Shown: positions 35,984 through 43,847 of the stretch, piece by piece
Numbering within the stretch: the first letter of the stretch is position 1
Layout of the letters: each line of letters opens with the position of its first letter
DNA from: Novispirillum itersonii subsp. itersonii ATCC 12639
GTDB lineage: Bacteria; Pseudomonadota; Alphaproteobacteria; Rhodospirillales; Rhodospirillaceae
DNA: 64,000 nucleotides
Direction of reading: 5' to 3'
Assembly: GCF_000381985.1 (NCBI RefSeq)
Contig: NZ_KB907338.1
Span: 1-64,000 of the forward strand
The notes under the pieces: generated by a model
What the model was told of the DNA's origin: nothing
The model's database searches: none
What the model saw: the letters and a program-made list of their open reading frames with translations, nothing else
Position numbers and translations under genes: made by a program

Positions 35984-36803
35984 AGCTTTTCTCCACTTCG
36001 GTCTTCAGGCTGGACCAGATCTTGCGGTACAGGTCCATGAACTGCGGGTCCATCATGATTTCCGCCACGTTGCGGGGGCGGGGCAGATCAACGGTAAAGC
36101 TGTCAACCACGGTGCTGGCCGGTCCGGCGGCCAGCACCACCACGCGGTCGCCCAGCGAGATCGCTTCCTCAAGGTCGTGAGTGATCAGCACGACGGACTT
36201 GCGGTTTTCCTGCCACAGGCGCAGCAGTTCGCTTTGCATCAGATGGCGGGTGTGGATGTCCAGCGCCGAGAACGGCTCGTCCATCAAAATCACTTCCGGG
36301 TTGACGATCAGCGCCTGCGCCAGCTGCACGCGCTTTTTCTGTCCGCCGGAAAGCTGGTGCGGATACCGCTTTTCAAAGCCCTTCAGGCCGACTTTTTCCA
36401 GCCAGGCGCGGGACTGTACGGCCCGCTCCGCCGGGGCGACGCCGCGGAACTGCAACCCCAGCTCGACGTTTTCCTCCACCGTTTTCCACGGCAGCAGGGC
36501 ATCCTGCTGGAACAGGTAGCCGACGTCATGGCTGACCCCGTCCACCGGCTTGCCTGCCAGCGTGATCGACCCCTTCGTCGGTTTCAGCAGACCGGCGATG
36601 GCGTTGAGAATGGTGGATTTGCCGCAGCCGGTCGGGCCGACAATGGCAAGAAACTCCCCGTCGGCGACGGTCAGATTGACATCCCGCACGGCGGTGAAGG
36701 CGCCGAACGACATGGTGACGTTCTCAATCCTGACTTTCGGCTGGCTGCTGAGCGGGCGGGGCGTGGTGGCGTCGGCCGCCACGGGGCGGGGGTATGCGCT
36801 CAC
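35967..36803 (-). CDS. ABC transporter ATP-binding protein
   Basis: A 278-residue ATPase with Walker A GPTGCGKSTILN, Q-loop YLFQQDALLPW, signature LSGGQKKRVQLAQAL, Walker B VILMDEPFSALD and the H-loop VVLITHDLEEA. The pattern is that of SsuB/TauB-type importers. The start is GTG at 36803 with GGGAG eight bases upstream. It lies between the binding protein and permease genes. Confidence 0.95.
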   Translation of the reverse strand: MSAYPRPVAADATTPRPLSSQPKVRIENVTMSFGAFTAVRDVNLTVADGEFLAIVGPTGCGKSTILNAIAGLLKPTKGSITLAGKPVDGVSHDVGYLFQQDALLPWKTVEENVELGLQFRGVAPAERAVQSRAWLEKVGLKGFEKRYPHQLSGGQKKRVQLAQALIVNPEVILMDEPFSALDIHTRHLMQSELLRLWQENRKSVVLITHDLEEAISLGDRVVVLAAGPASTVVDSFTVDLPRPRNVAEIMMDPQFMDLYRKIWSSLKTEVEKSYAQHP

Positions 36804-36830
36804 GGCTGTTCTCCCTGTGGAACGTTGCTT

Positions 36831-37841
36831 TTACTTGCGGTACTGGGCCAGGGCCTTTTCGACGAAGGCATTGGTGTAGGTTTTGTTCAGGTCAATGGCG
36901 GCCCCGGCGACCTGCGGGTTGAAGGCCGACAGCACATCCAGCGGCACCTGCAGGGTGGCGGGGTCAAACAGCCCGTCGGGCGACAGGATCGGCATGGCAT
37001 TGCGGATGGCCTGCGCATAGCCTTCCTTATCTTCCGGCACAAAGCTGGGCGGCAGCTTGGCCATGATTTCCTCGGCGGAATGGCTCTGGGCCCACAGCAT
37101 GGCGCGCACGGTGGCGTTGACCGCCTTCTGGATCATCTCCGGCTTGGCCTTCAGGGTTGCCCCGGTGACGTACAGGGTCGAGGTCGGGTACAGACCGCCG
37201 TAAATCTCGGTGGCCCCGGCGGCTGACCGCCCGTCGATCAGGATCTTGCCGATCTTGCGTTCGGTCAGGATCGTCGCCGCCGGGTCATAATTGACCAGCA
37301 GGTCAATCTTGCCCTGTTCCAGCGCCACCACGGCGGTGGGGCCCGACCCGACACCGATGATGCCGATGTCTGACGGGTTCAGCCCGTGGCGCTTCAGGTA
37401 ATAGCGGATGAAGAAGTCAGACGACGACCCCGGGGCGGTGATGCCGACGTTCAGCCCTTTGATGGTTTCCGGTTTGGCGGGGTCAAAGCGGGTGTTTTCC
37501 GGCCCGGCCAGCACCAGCCCGGAATTATGGGCCAGCAGGGCCACCGACACCACTTCCTTGCGGACCGACTGCATCTGAATGGTGTGGTCATAGAAGCCGA
37601 CGCCGACATCGACCGAGCCGGAAACCAGCGCCTGCAGGGCCTTTGATCCCCCGGCGGCAAAGTTTTCCATCGTCACGTCCAGGCCTTCCTCGGCGTAATA
37701 GCCAAGGCCGACCGCCAGCGGGAACGGCAGATTGTTCAGATTAAACGATCCGACGCCGATCCGCACCGGCTCGGCGGCCTGTGTCATCGGGGCGGCGGTC
37801 AGAAAAGCGGCAACCGTGGCCGCAAGAGCCCAGAGCTTCAT
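36831..37841 (-). CDS. ABC transporter substrate-binding protein (NMT1/SsuA-like)
   Basis: A 336-residue periplasmic protein with signal peptide (KLWALAATVAAFLTAAPMTQA). Class features are GLGYYAEEGLDVTMENFAAGG, ALVSGSVDVGVGFYDHTIQM and GITAPGSSSDFFIRYYLKRHG. AGGAGG stands six bases before the ATG. The gene lies downstream of a PrpF/GalD-type isomerase on the same strand, so the ligand may be an aromatic acid or tricarboxylate handled by that enzyme rather than a sulfonate; this is inference. Confidence 0.93.
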   Translation of the reverse strand: MKLWALAATVAAFLTAAPMTQAAEPVRIGVGSFNLNNLPFPLAVGLGYYAEEGLDVTMENFAAGGSKALQALVSGSVDVGVGFYDHTIQMQSVRKEVVSVALLAHNSGLVLAGPENTRFDPAKPETIKGLNVGITAPGSSSDFFIRYYLKRHGLNPSDIGIIGVGSGPTAVVALEQGKIDLLVNYDPAATILTERKIGKILIDGRSAAGATEIYGGLYPTSTLYVTGATLKAKPEMIQKAVNATVRAMLWAQSHSAEEIMAKLPPSFVPEDKEGYAQAIRNAMPILSPDGLFDPATLQVPLDVLSAFNPQVAGAAIDLNKTYTNAFVEKALAQYRK

Positions 37842-37893
37842 TGTTTCCTCCTGTTTGTACTTTTGACTTATTAAAATCAGGGCGTGGTGCAGA

Positions 37894-39048
37894 TTAGGGC
37901 ATTGTACGCAAAAGCGGGGCGGTGTTTTCAGCGGTCTGGCCGGGGGCGGCCCGTTCCGGGCTGTGGGCCCAGACGGCGGGCTTGGCGAACACCGCCCCCT
38001 CAAACAGCCGCCGCGCGGTGCGGATCACCGACACCACCGGGGCCGGGGCCCCGGGCGGGTGGTCGATGGTCACCTGCAGGCGGCCGGTGGCGTGGGCAAA
38101 GGTCAGGTCTGCCGGAAAGGCAGAGACGGCGGTCATTTCGGCGGCCAGCGTGCCGGGGGTGGCGCAGGCATTGGCCAGCGCGACGCCCCCGGTGATCGCC
38201 AGCGCCGAATGGCATTCGTGCGGCATAAAATAGCGGGTGGTCAGGCTGTCGCCATCCTGCCCCGGGGCTGCCGGGGCGATCAGCACCGGTTTGGGGATCA
38301 CCCGGTCGCGGACATTGGGGATGCCCATCGCTTCCCCGGCCTGAATGCGGATGCTTTCCAGACGGCGCAGGAACCCGGAGTCGGCGTTCAGCTCCGCCGG
38401 GGTTTCGTGCCCGGTCTTGCCCAGATCGGCGGCCCGCAGGATCACCACCGGCATGGCGGCGTCAAGGCAGGTCACCTCAACCCCGTCAAAGGTGTTGCGC
38501 GCGGCCCCGGTCGGCAGCAGCGCCCCGGTCTTTGATCCGGCGCTGTCAAGGAAGGTCAGGGTGATCGGGGCCGCGGTGCCCGGCACGCCGGAAATGGCCA
38601 CGCTGCCATCATACAGCACCCGCCCGCCGGGGGTCTGAATGCGGGATTCGATCACTTTGCCGGTGTTGACGTTGTGGATGCGCAGGGTGGTGATGCCATC
38701 CTGCACCGGCACCAGACCGGCCTCGATGGCAAAGGGGCCGACGGCGGCCAGCATGTTGCCGCAGTTGGGGGATGTATCGACCGCCTGCTCCAGCACTTTG
38801 ACCTGTGCGAACAGATAATCGACATCAGCCCCCGGGCGGCGTGACGGGCCGACAATGGCAACCTTGCTGGTCAGGGCGTTGCCGCCGCCGATGCCGTCAA
38901 TTTCCAGATGATGGCCGGACCCCATCACCGACAGCAGCACCGCATCGCGGGCCGCCGGGGTCTGTGGCAGGTCAGAGGCCAGAAAAAACGGCCCCCGGGA
39001 CGTGCCGCCGCGCATCAGAACGCAGGGGATTCTGATCAGGTCATTCAT
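37894..39048 (-). CDS. PrpF-family isomerase (4-oxalomesaconate tautomerase-like)
   Basis: A 384-residue member of the PrpF/GalD family of double-bond isomerases. Landmarks are VLMRGGTSRGPFFLASDLP, GIGGGNALTSKVAIVGPS, SPNCGNMLAAVGPFAIE and PHECHSALAITGGVALA. Family members act on 2-methylaconitate (PrpF) or on 4-oxalomesaconate in gallate breakdown (GalD); no propionate genes adjoin, so a GalD-like role is a little more likely. AGGAAG precedes the ATG. It is divergent from a LysR regulator and heads the transporter operon. Confidence 0.9.
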   Translation of the reverse strand: MNDLIRIPCVLMRGGTSRGPFFLASDLPQTPAARDAVLLSVMGSGHHLEIDGIGGGNALTSKVAIVGPSRRPGADVDYLFAQVKVLEQAVDTSPNCGNMLAAVGPFAIEAGLVPVQDGITTLRIHNVNTGKVIESRIQTPGGRVLYDGSVAISGVPGTAAPITLTFLDSAGSKTGALLPTGAARNTFDGVEVTCLDAAMPVVILRAADLGKTGHETPAELNADSGFLRRLESIRIQAGEAMGIPNVRDRVIPKPVLIAPAAPGQDGDSLTTRYFMPHECHSALAITGGVALANACATPGTLAAEMTAVSAFPADLTFAHATGRLQVTIDHPPGAPAPVVSVIRTARRLFEGAVFAKPAVWAHSPERAAPGQTAENTAPLLRTMP

Positions 39049-39060
39049 GCTGACTTCCTG

Positions 39061-39119
39061 ATGATTGATTTGATTTTGTTCTTAGTGGCTGCTTTAATTG
39101 CTGTATACGCATCAATCAT
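39061..39119. promoter_or_regulatory. Inverted repeat in divergent LysR promoter region
   Basis: ATGATTGAT (39061-39069) and its exact complement ATCAATCAT (39111-39119) flank about 41 bp in the 110-bp gap between the isomerase gene and the LysR gene. The spacing suits the separate recognition and activation sites used by LysR regulators, though the arms lack a strict T-N11-A box. Confidence 0.5.
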
Positions 39120-39158
39120 TGCGTTGTGAAATGCAAAAATAAGCAGGATTGATAACCA

Positions 39159-40079
39159 ATGCGCATCAATTTCGAGATTCTCGACCTCCGGGCTTTTCTC
39201 GCTGTGCTGGAAACCGGCAGTTTCCATAAGGCGGCAGAGGTGCTGCACCTGTCGCAGCCCGCACTGAGCCGCCGGATCAAGAGTCTGGAAGAAAGTCTGG
39301 GGGCACCGCTGCTGGAACGCACCACGCGGCGGGTGTCGCCGTCGGCGGTGGGGCGGCAGCTTCAGCCGTTGCTGGTCCGCCTGATTGATGAGCTGGAAAG
39401 TACGGTTCTGGCCATGAATGAGACCGGCAACCGGCAGCAGGGGCTGGTCAGTATTGCCTGTGTGCCGACGGCGGCCTTTTACTTTCTGCCGCGCGTGATC
39501 CGTCAGTTCCGCGACCAGCATCCGCAGATCCGGTTCCGGATTCTCGATCTGTCGGCGCGGGAAGGATTGCAGAGTGTCGCCAGCGGCGAGACCGAATTCG
39601 GGATCTCGATGCTGGGATCATCGGACCCGGATGTGCATTTTACGCCGCTGATGGAAGACCCGTTTGTGCTGGCCTGCCACCGCGATCACCCGCTGGCAAA
39701 GCGCAAAACCCTGACGTGGCCGGATCTGGCGGGCTATCCGCTGATCGGCGTCAGCCGCCATTCCGGCAACCGGACGATTCTGGATAATGCGCTGGCCCAT
39801 GCCGATGTGCGGCTGGACTGGTTTTACGAGGTGAACCACCTGTCCACCTCGCTGGGGCTGGTCGAGGCGGGAATCGGGATCTCGGTGCTGCCGCGTCTGG
39901 CGACGCCGCAGACCGATCACCCGCTGATTGTCACCCGCCCGATCACCGGCCCGGTGGTGGAACGCACCATCGGCATCGTCGAGCGCCGCAATGGCCGGCT
40001 GTCTCCGGCGGCGGCGCGGTTCAAGACCATGCTGCTGGACAGCTGGGGCGGGTCGAAGGGCGATGTGCCGGGGGCCTGA
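39159..40079 (+). CDS. LysR-family transcriptional regulator
   Basis: 306 residues with an N-terminal winged HTH (FLAVLETGSFHKAAEVLHLSQPALSRRIKSLEESLG, about 13-48) and a periplasmic-binding-like effector domain. It is divergent from the isomerase-transporter operon, the usual LysR arrangement, and probably activates it in response to a pathway compound. The stop lies 8 bp from the convergent PqqD-like gene. Confidence 0.95.
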   Translation: MRINFEILDLRAFLAVLETGSFHKAAEVLHLSQPALSRRIKSLEESLGAPLLERTTRRVSPSAVGRQLQPLLVRLIDELESTVLAMNETGNRQQGLVSIACVPTAAFYFLPRVIRQFRDQHPQIRFRILDLSAREGLQSVASGETEFGISMLGSSDPDVHFTPLMEDPFVLACHRDHPLAKRKTLTWPDLAGYPLIGVSRHSGNRTILDNALAHADVRLDWFYEVNHLSTSLGLVEAGIGISVLPRLATPQTDHPLIVTRPITGPVVERTIGIVERRNGRLSPAAARFKTMLLDSWGGSKGDVPGA

Positions 40080-40087
40080 GGGCCTGT

Positions 40088-40387
40088 TCAGGTCTGGCCG
40101 GTGGCTGCCGGATCTGTCACCTCGATCAGGCCTTTCGCCTGCATGGTGGTCAGCAGGTCGATCACATCCCGGCGGATGACGTCGGCGGGGGCATCATAGC
40201 GACTGTCAAAAGTGCGGCACAGCTGCTCGATCTCGACCGGCCCGGCAAGGTGGTCCCACAGGTCCCGGCCAATAGCATCAAGGAAGTAATAGTTGCCATT
40301 GTCGGCATCCATAAGTACTAGGTCGCTGTCCATCGGCGCGGCGAGAGGTGCCGGGGAGCGGCGGACATGGGATTGCAGGGTCAGCAT
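40088..40387 (-). CDS. PqqD-like RiPP recognition element (lasso B1)
   Basis: A 99-residue PqqD-family protein (SPAPLAAPMDSDLVLMDADN, NYYFLDAIGRDLWDHL, CRTFDSRYDAPADVIRRDVIDLLTTMQAKGLI). Stand-alone PqqD domains bind leader peptides and deliver them to processing enzymes; in lasso clusters this is the B1 protein. It is divergent from an HPr-kinase-like gene, 82 bp apart, and lies in a block with two lasso-type precursors and a cyclase. Its position at the edge of that block, on the opposite strand, is slightly unusual. Confidence 0.88.
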   Translation of the reverse strand: MLTLQSHVRRSPAPLAAPMDSDLVLMDADNGNYYFLDAIGRDLWDHLAGPVEIEQLCRTFDSRYDAPADVIRRDVIDLLTTMQAKGLIEVTDPAATGQT

Positions 40388-40469
40388 TCTCAGGGCTCTG
40401 TCGTTCTGATGGGCTATCTACGTCTGATTGAAACAGGCGTAAGGGTTTGTGAACATAGGGGATCGGTGT

Positions 40470-41375
40470 ATGGAAGGCGACTATCTTTTTTGCGGCTGGC
40501 GTGTGCGCAGTGCGCTGCCCCTTCCTGAGCTGCCGGTCTGGGATGGACAGGGCGATACCGCCGTTGATCTTGAGATTGTCGCCGGGCCGGTGCCCCCGCC
40601 GCAGGACGGGGAGCCGTGGCTGACCGTCACGGCAGACGGGGCGGTGCGGGTCTGCGTGCCCGACGTGGTGCGGATGGTGATCGAAGGCGGGCGGCGGATC
40701 ACCGTTGAGCCGCTGGGCACGGAGCAGGCCGCCGGATGGCGGCTTTTTCTGCTGGGGGTGGGTCTGGCCGCCTTCTGCCACCAGCGCGGGGTTTTGCCCC
40801 TGCATGCCGCATCGCTGACCATCAACGGCAGGACACTGGCCCTGCTGGGGGCCAGCGGCGCGGGAAAATCAACGCTGGCCTTCGCGCTGGCCCGGCGGGG
40901 CCATACCCTGCTGTCTGATGATCTGTCGGTGCTGACGTCAGGGGTGACGCTGCGGCCCGCCTATCCCCGCCTGAAGCTGTGGCGCGATTCGCTGGATGCG
41001 ATGGGGCAGCCGCTGACCGGGCTGCCGCGCGTCCGCGACGGTCTGGATAAGTTCGACCTGCAACCGCAGACCTTCGACACCGCACCGCGCCCGCTCGACA
41101 GGCTGGTGCTGCTGAAGACCGGGGACAGTGTCACCTGCGAGGCGGTATCCCCGGCGGCGGCGGTGCCGCTGCTGTTAAGCCATGTGTCCCGGCCTTCGGT
41201 CGGCAGGCGGCTGGGGCGGCAGGGCGAGATGTTTTCTGCAGCGGTCCGCCTTGCGCAGCAGGTGCCGATGGTCCGGCTGGTGCGGCCCTTTGACTTCTCC
41301 CGCATGGAGGAGGTGGTGCGCCTTGTCGAGGCGGTGGCGGACGGGACGCTGCCCGGCCCGGCGGCGGGGGACTGA
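40470..41375 (+). CDS. HPr kinase-like tailoring kinase of lasso cluster
   Basis: About 301 residues with a C-terminal HPr-kinase fold. The P-loop is LLGASGAGKSTLAFALARRGHTLLSDDLSVL, preceded by PLHAASLTINGR. HPr-kinase-like enzymes in lasso clusters such as that of paeninodin phosphorylate the side chain of a C-terminal Ser of the precursor; both precursors here end in Ser. ATG at 40470 (AGGGGA upstream) is preferred over GTG at 40449. It is followed 3 bp later by the sulfotransferase gene. Confidence 0.88.
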   Translation: MEGDYLFCGWRVRSALPLPELPVWDGQGDTAVDLEIVAGPVPPPQDGEPWLTVTADGAVRVCVPDVVRMVIEGGRRITVEPLGTEQAAGWRLFLLGVGLAAFCHQRGVLPLHAASLTINGRTLALLGASGAGKSTLAFALARRGHTLLSDDLSVLTSGVTLRPAYPRLKLWRDSLDAMGQPLTGLPRVRDGLDKFDLQPQTFDTAPRPLDRLVLLKTGDSVTCEAVSPAAAVPLLLSHVSRPSVGRRLGRQGEMFSAAVRLAQQVPMVRLVRPFDFSRMEEVVRLVEAVADGTLPGPAAGD

Positions 41376-41378
41376 GCG

Positions 41379-42281
41379 GTGACAGGACTGTTCTGGATCG
41401 CCTCTTACCCCAAATCCGGCAACACCTGGACCCGCTGCCTGATCGACAGCCTGACCCATGGGGGGGAGCCCCCGGCGCTTGACCGGCTTGACCGGTCCTG
41501 TCCGGCGGTTTTTGACCGCCACTGGCTGGAAGCGGTGACCGATGTGCCGACCGCCGACCTGACCGCGCCGGAGCTGCTGGCCCTGCGCCAGTCAGCCTTC
41601 CGCCTGCTGACCGACCCTGTTGGAGTGGCTTCAGGCGGGGTGGCACCGGGCTGGGTGACACCGGGCTGGCAGGCCCGCTGCCTGAAGGTGCATGACTGCT
41701 ATGATCCGGCCCGCTTCCCCGATGCGGTGACGGCGGGGGCGGTCTATCTGGTGCGGGATCCCCGGGCGGTGGCCCCGTCCTGGGCGGATCATTCCGGCGT
41801 GACCATTGACCGGGTTATTGCCCGGATGCGGCGCTCTGCCACGGCGGCGGGCGGGGCCGGTCTGCCGGGCAGGCCCGCCATGCCGGAACAGATCGGCGAC
41901 TGGTCAGATCATGTCCGGTCCTGGACCGAAGCGTTTAAGGGGCGCCTGCTGCTGGTGCGGTATGAGGATCTTCTGGCCGATCCGGTCCCGGTGGTTGCCC
42001 GGATCGCCGGTTTCCTCGGCCTGCCGGATGATCTGCCTCTGGTGGAGAAGGCGGTGGCCGCCTGCACCTTCAGCCGCCTGCGCCGTCAGGAACGCGAGAC
42101 CGGCTTTGCTGAGAAAACAGCGATGCAGAAGCGGTTCTTCCGGCAGGGGCGGGCGCAGGGATGGCGCGATGAGCTGAGCGCGGAACAGGCCGCACGGCTT
42201 GTTGCCGACCACGGTGCGGTGATGGCGCGTCATGGCTATGCCACAGCAGACGGCACCACAGCAGACGTGCTGCCGGGGTAA
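41379..42281 (+). CDS. Sulfotransferase domain protein
   Basis: 300 residues with the PAPS-binding 5' loop IASYPKSGNTWTRCLIDSL near the N-terminus, the VYLVRDPRAVAPSWADH strand-loop with the 3'-phosphate-binding Arg, and a C-terminal LLLVRYEDLLADP. It should transfer sulfate from PAPS to a hydroxyl group. It begins at GTG 41379, three bases after the kinase gene, so both are probably one operon. The acceptor may be Tyr12 of the second precursor's core or a Ser/Thr; this is inference. Confidence 0.88.
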   Translation: MTGLFWIASYPKSGNTWTRCLIDSLTHGGEPPALDRLDRSCPAVFDRHWLEAVTDVPTADLTAPELLALRQSAFRLLTDPVGVASGGVAPGWVTPGWQARCLKVHDCYDPARFPDAVTAGAVYLVRDPRAVAPSWADHSGVTIDRVIARMRRSATAAGGAGLPGRPAMPEQIGDWSDHVRSWTEAFKGRLLLVRYEDLLADPVPVVARIAGFLGLPDDLPLVEKAVAACTFSRLRRQERETGFAEKTAMQKRFFRQGRAQGWRDELSAEQAARLVADHGAVMARHGYATADGTTADVLPG

Positions 42282-42297
42282 GATAACGGAGGGCGGA

Positions 42298-43161
42298 ATG
42301 AAGCGGACCCTACAGACTGAGGGGATCCCCCGCGCGGTTCTTCTGCGGTTTCAGCAGGATCTGGCCCGACGGGCGGGGGAGCAGCCGGACAGCGCCGACA
42401 GGGCATGGCGTCGGGCGGAGACCGCCCGCGCCGCCGGGGATCTTGACGGCGCGGCAGAAGCGTACCGCGCCTGTCTGGCCCTGGCGCCGGACCGTCTGCC
42501 CGCCCGGCGCCGCCTTGCCGTGCTGCAAGGGCACGGGCTGGCGGATCACCCGGATCCGGCGGATGACCGGCCTGCCCCGTTCTTCCTCAGCCGGTCGGTG
42601 CTGTCGGCAGCGCAGATGGCGGCGCTGTGGGGCATCGTCACGGCCCGGCAGGATGAGCTGGAGCCGTCACGCATGGCGAGAAACGGCGAGCCCCGGCTGC
42701 TGGACACCGCCTACCGGCAGTCGCTGCGCATGTCGGGTCAGGGGGCACGGGCCTTGCTGTTGCCGATTGTGCGCGATGTGATTGCCCGCCATGACCTGCT
42801 GCGCCGTTTTGGCCTGTCGCCCCTGACATCAGACAGGGTGGAGGTGGAAATCGCCAGCCACAGCGACGGTCACTTCCTGCGGGTGCACCGCGACCGGGGC
42901 GACGGGGCCCCTGACCGGGCGCTGACCTTCGTGTTCTATTTTTTCCAGCTTCCGCAGTGTTTCAGCGGGGGCGATCTGCTGCTGCATGATACGGCGGCGG
43001 ACGGGGAGCCGCGCCTGTTGCAGGCTACCCGGTTGGTCGTAGAGCACAACAGTCTGGTGATCTTTCCCGCCGACTGCTGGCATCAGGTCCTGCCGGTTGC
43101 GGGGGCGGATGCCGACCCGCTGAAGGGACGGTGGACCGTGCATGGCTGGTTCCACGCGTAA
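42298..43161 (+). CDS. 2-oxoglutarate/Fe(II) oxygenase with TPR-like N-terminus
   Basis: 287 residues. The first 90 resemble a tetratricopeptide pair (RRAETARAAGDLDGAAEAYRACLALAP). The C-terminal half is a prolyl-hydroxylase-like double-stranded beta helix with HxD (RVHRDRG), a distal His (CWHQVLPV) and the 2-oxoglutarate-binding Arg (GRWTVHGWF). Such enzymes hydroxylate peptide side chains. GGAGGG lies before the ATG. It is followed by the two precursor genes, so hydroxylation of the lasso peptide is a reasonable guess. Confidence 0.87.
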   Translation: MKRTLQTEGIPRAVLLRFQQDLARRAGEQPDSADRAWRRAETARAAGDLDGAAEAYRACLALAPDRLPARRRLAVLQGHGLADHPDPADDRPAPFFLSRSVLSAAQMAALWGIVTARQDELEPSRMARNGEPRLLDTAYRQSLRMSGQGARALLLPIVRDVIARHDLLRRFGLSPLTSDRVEVEIASHSDGHFLRVHRDRGDGAPDRALTFVFYFFQLPQCFSGGDLLLHDTAADGEPRLLQATRLVVEHNSLVIFPADCWHQVLPVAGADADPLKGRWTVHGWFHA

Positions 43162-43260
43162 TGGAGACGGATATCGCCTTATAGTAGATTATTAGAGTGT
43201 GATAAAAAACTTATAGAATATCTTGGTGGTGCGGACTAGAAAGGCCGTCAGACGGGCCCC

Positions 43261-43687
43261 GCTGCACTGCCGGGACCTCCTGTCCTCTGAGCGCGTTGAT
43301 TTTGTTACAGGAGGGTCCGTTTATGGCCGATGAACAGAGCTGTGTGATGTCCGGCGACGGTGCCGGGGCCCGGCATGAGGGGCTGCGCCCGTGGCACCGG
43401 CCAGAACTGGGGGTGCTGCCGGTGGACCAGACCGCTGCCTCGCAATCCCCGGGATCGGACGGTAGCGGGGTGCCCACCTCGTCCTGAGCAGACAGGTCCG
43501 CTGGACAGGGCCGGGGTGGTGCCATGCAGACCCGCGCCGCTTAATAATTAGATAAGAAACATATAGCATATCCTGGACATACGCCTTAAACCGTGTGTCG
43601 TACAGAGGGGCTCCGCTGCACTGCCGGGGCCTTCTGTCCTCTGAGCGCGTTGATTTTGTTACAGGAGGGTCCGTTTATGGCCGATGA
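43261..43687 (+). repeat. 354-bp duplicated promoter-leader unit of the precursor genes
   Basis: The stretch starting GCTGCACTGC at 43261 recurs at 43615, and the two ATGs (43323, 43677) are also 354 bp apart. Both carry GAGCGCGTTGATTTTGTTAC and ACAGGAGGGTCCGTTT before the start. Upstream AT-rich blocks (TTATAGAATATC and ATATAGCATATC) are also shared, so each gene seems to have its own promoter. Confidence 0.9.
43323..43487 (+). CDS. Lasso peptide precursor 1
   Basis: A 54-residue peptide. The leader holds RPWHRPELGVLPVDQTA, matching the lasso leader pattern of an aromatic residue, then PxL, and a Thr two residues before the cut. The predicted core is ASQSPGSDGSGVPTSS: Ala1, Asp8 for an 8-residue macrolactam ring, a short tail, and a C-terminal Ser that could be phosphorylated. 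The first 19 residues (MADEQSCVMSG...) are shared with precursor 2. AGGAGG lies eight bases before the ATG. The cleavage point is predicted, not shown. Confidence 0.85.
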   Translation: MADEQSCVMSGDGAGARHEGLRPWHRPELGVLPVDQTAASQSPGSDGSGVPTSS

Positions 43688-43841
43688 ACAGAGCTGTGTG
43701 ATGTCCGGTGAGGATGCCGGGGCCGAGGATGAGGGACGACGCCCGTGGCACCGGCCGGAGCTGACGGTGCTGCCGGTGGACCAGACCGCCGCGGGGGGAA
43801 CCCCGGGGGGTGACGGACCCGGCTATGACGCAGTGTCTTAA
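43677..43841 (+). CDS. Lasso peptide precursor 2
   Basis: A 54-residue paralogue of precursor 1. The leader has RPWHRPELTVLPVDQTA and the predicted core is AGGTPGGDGPGYDAVS, again with Ala1, Asp8 and a C-terminal Ser, plus Tyr12, which could serve as a plug or as a sulfation site. It ends six bases before the cyclase gene. The core differs from precursor 1 at most positions except Pro5, Gly6, Asp8, Gly9, Gly11 and Ser16, while the leader is nearly the same. Confidence 0.87.
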   Translation: MADEQSCVMSGEDAGAEDEGRRPWHRPELTVLPVDQTAAGGTPGGDGPGYDAVS

Positions 43842-43847
43842 GCCCCG

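Noticed and set aside
40088-41375. Reading the PqqD plus HPr-kinase pair as an HPr-rel-A (non-RiPP) system
   Set aside because: That system lacks lasso-type precursors and a cyclase; here both are adjacent and match in detail.
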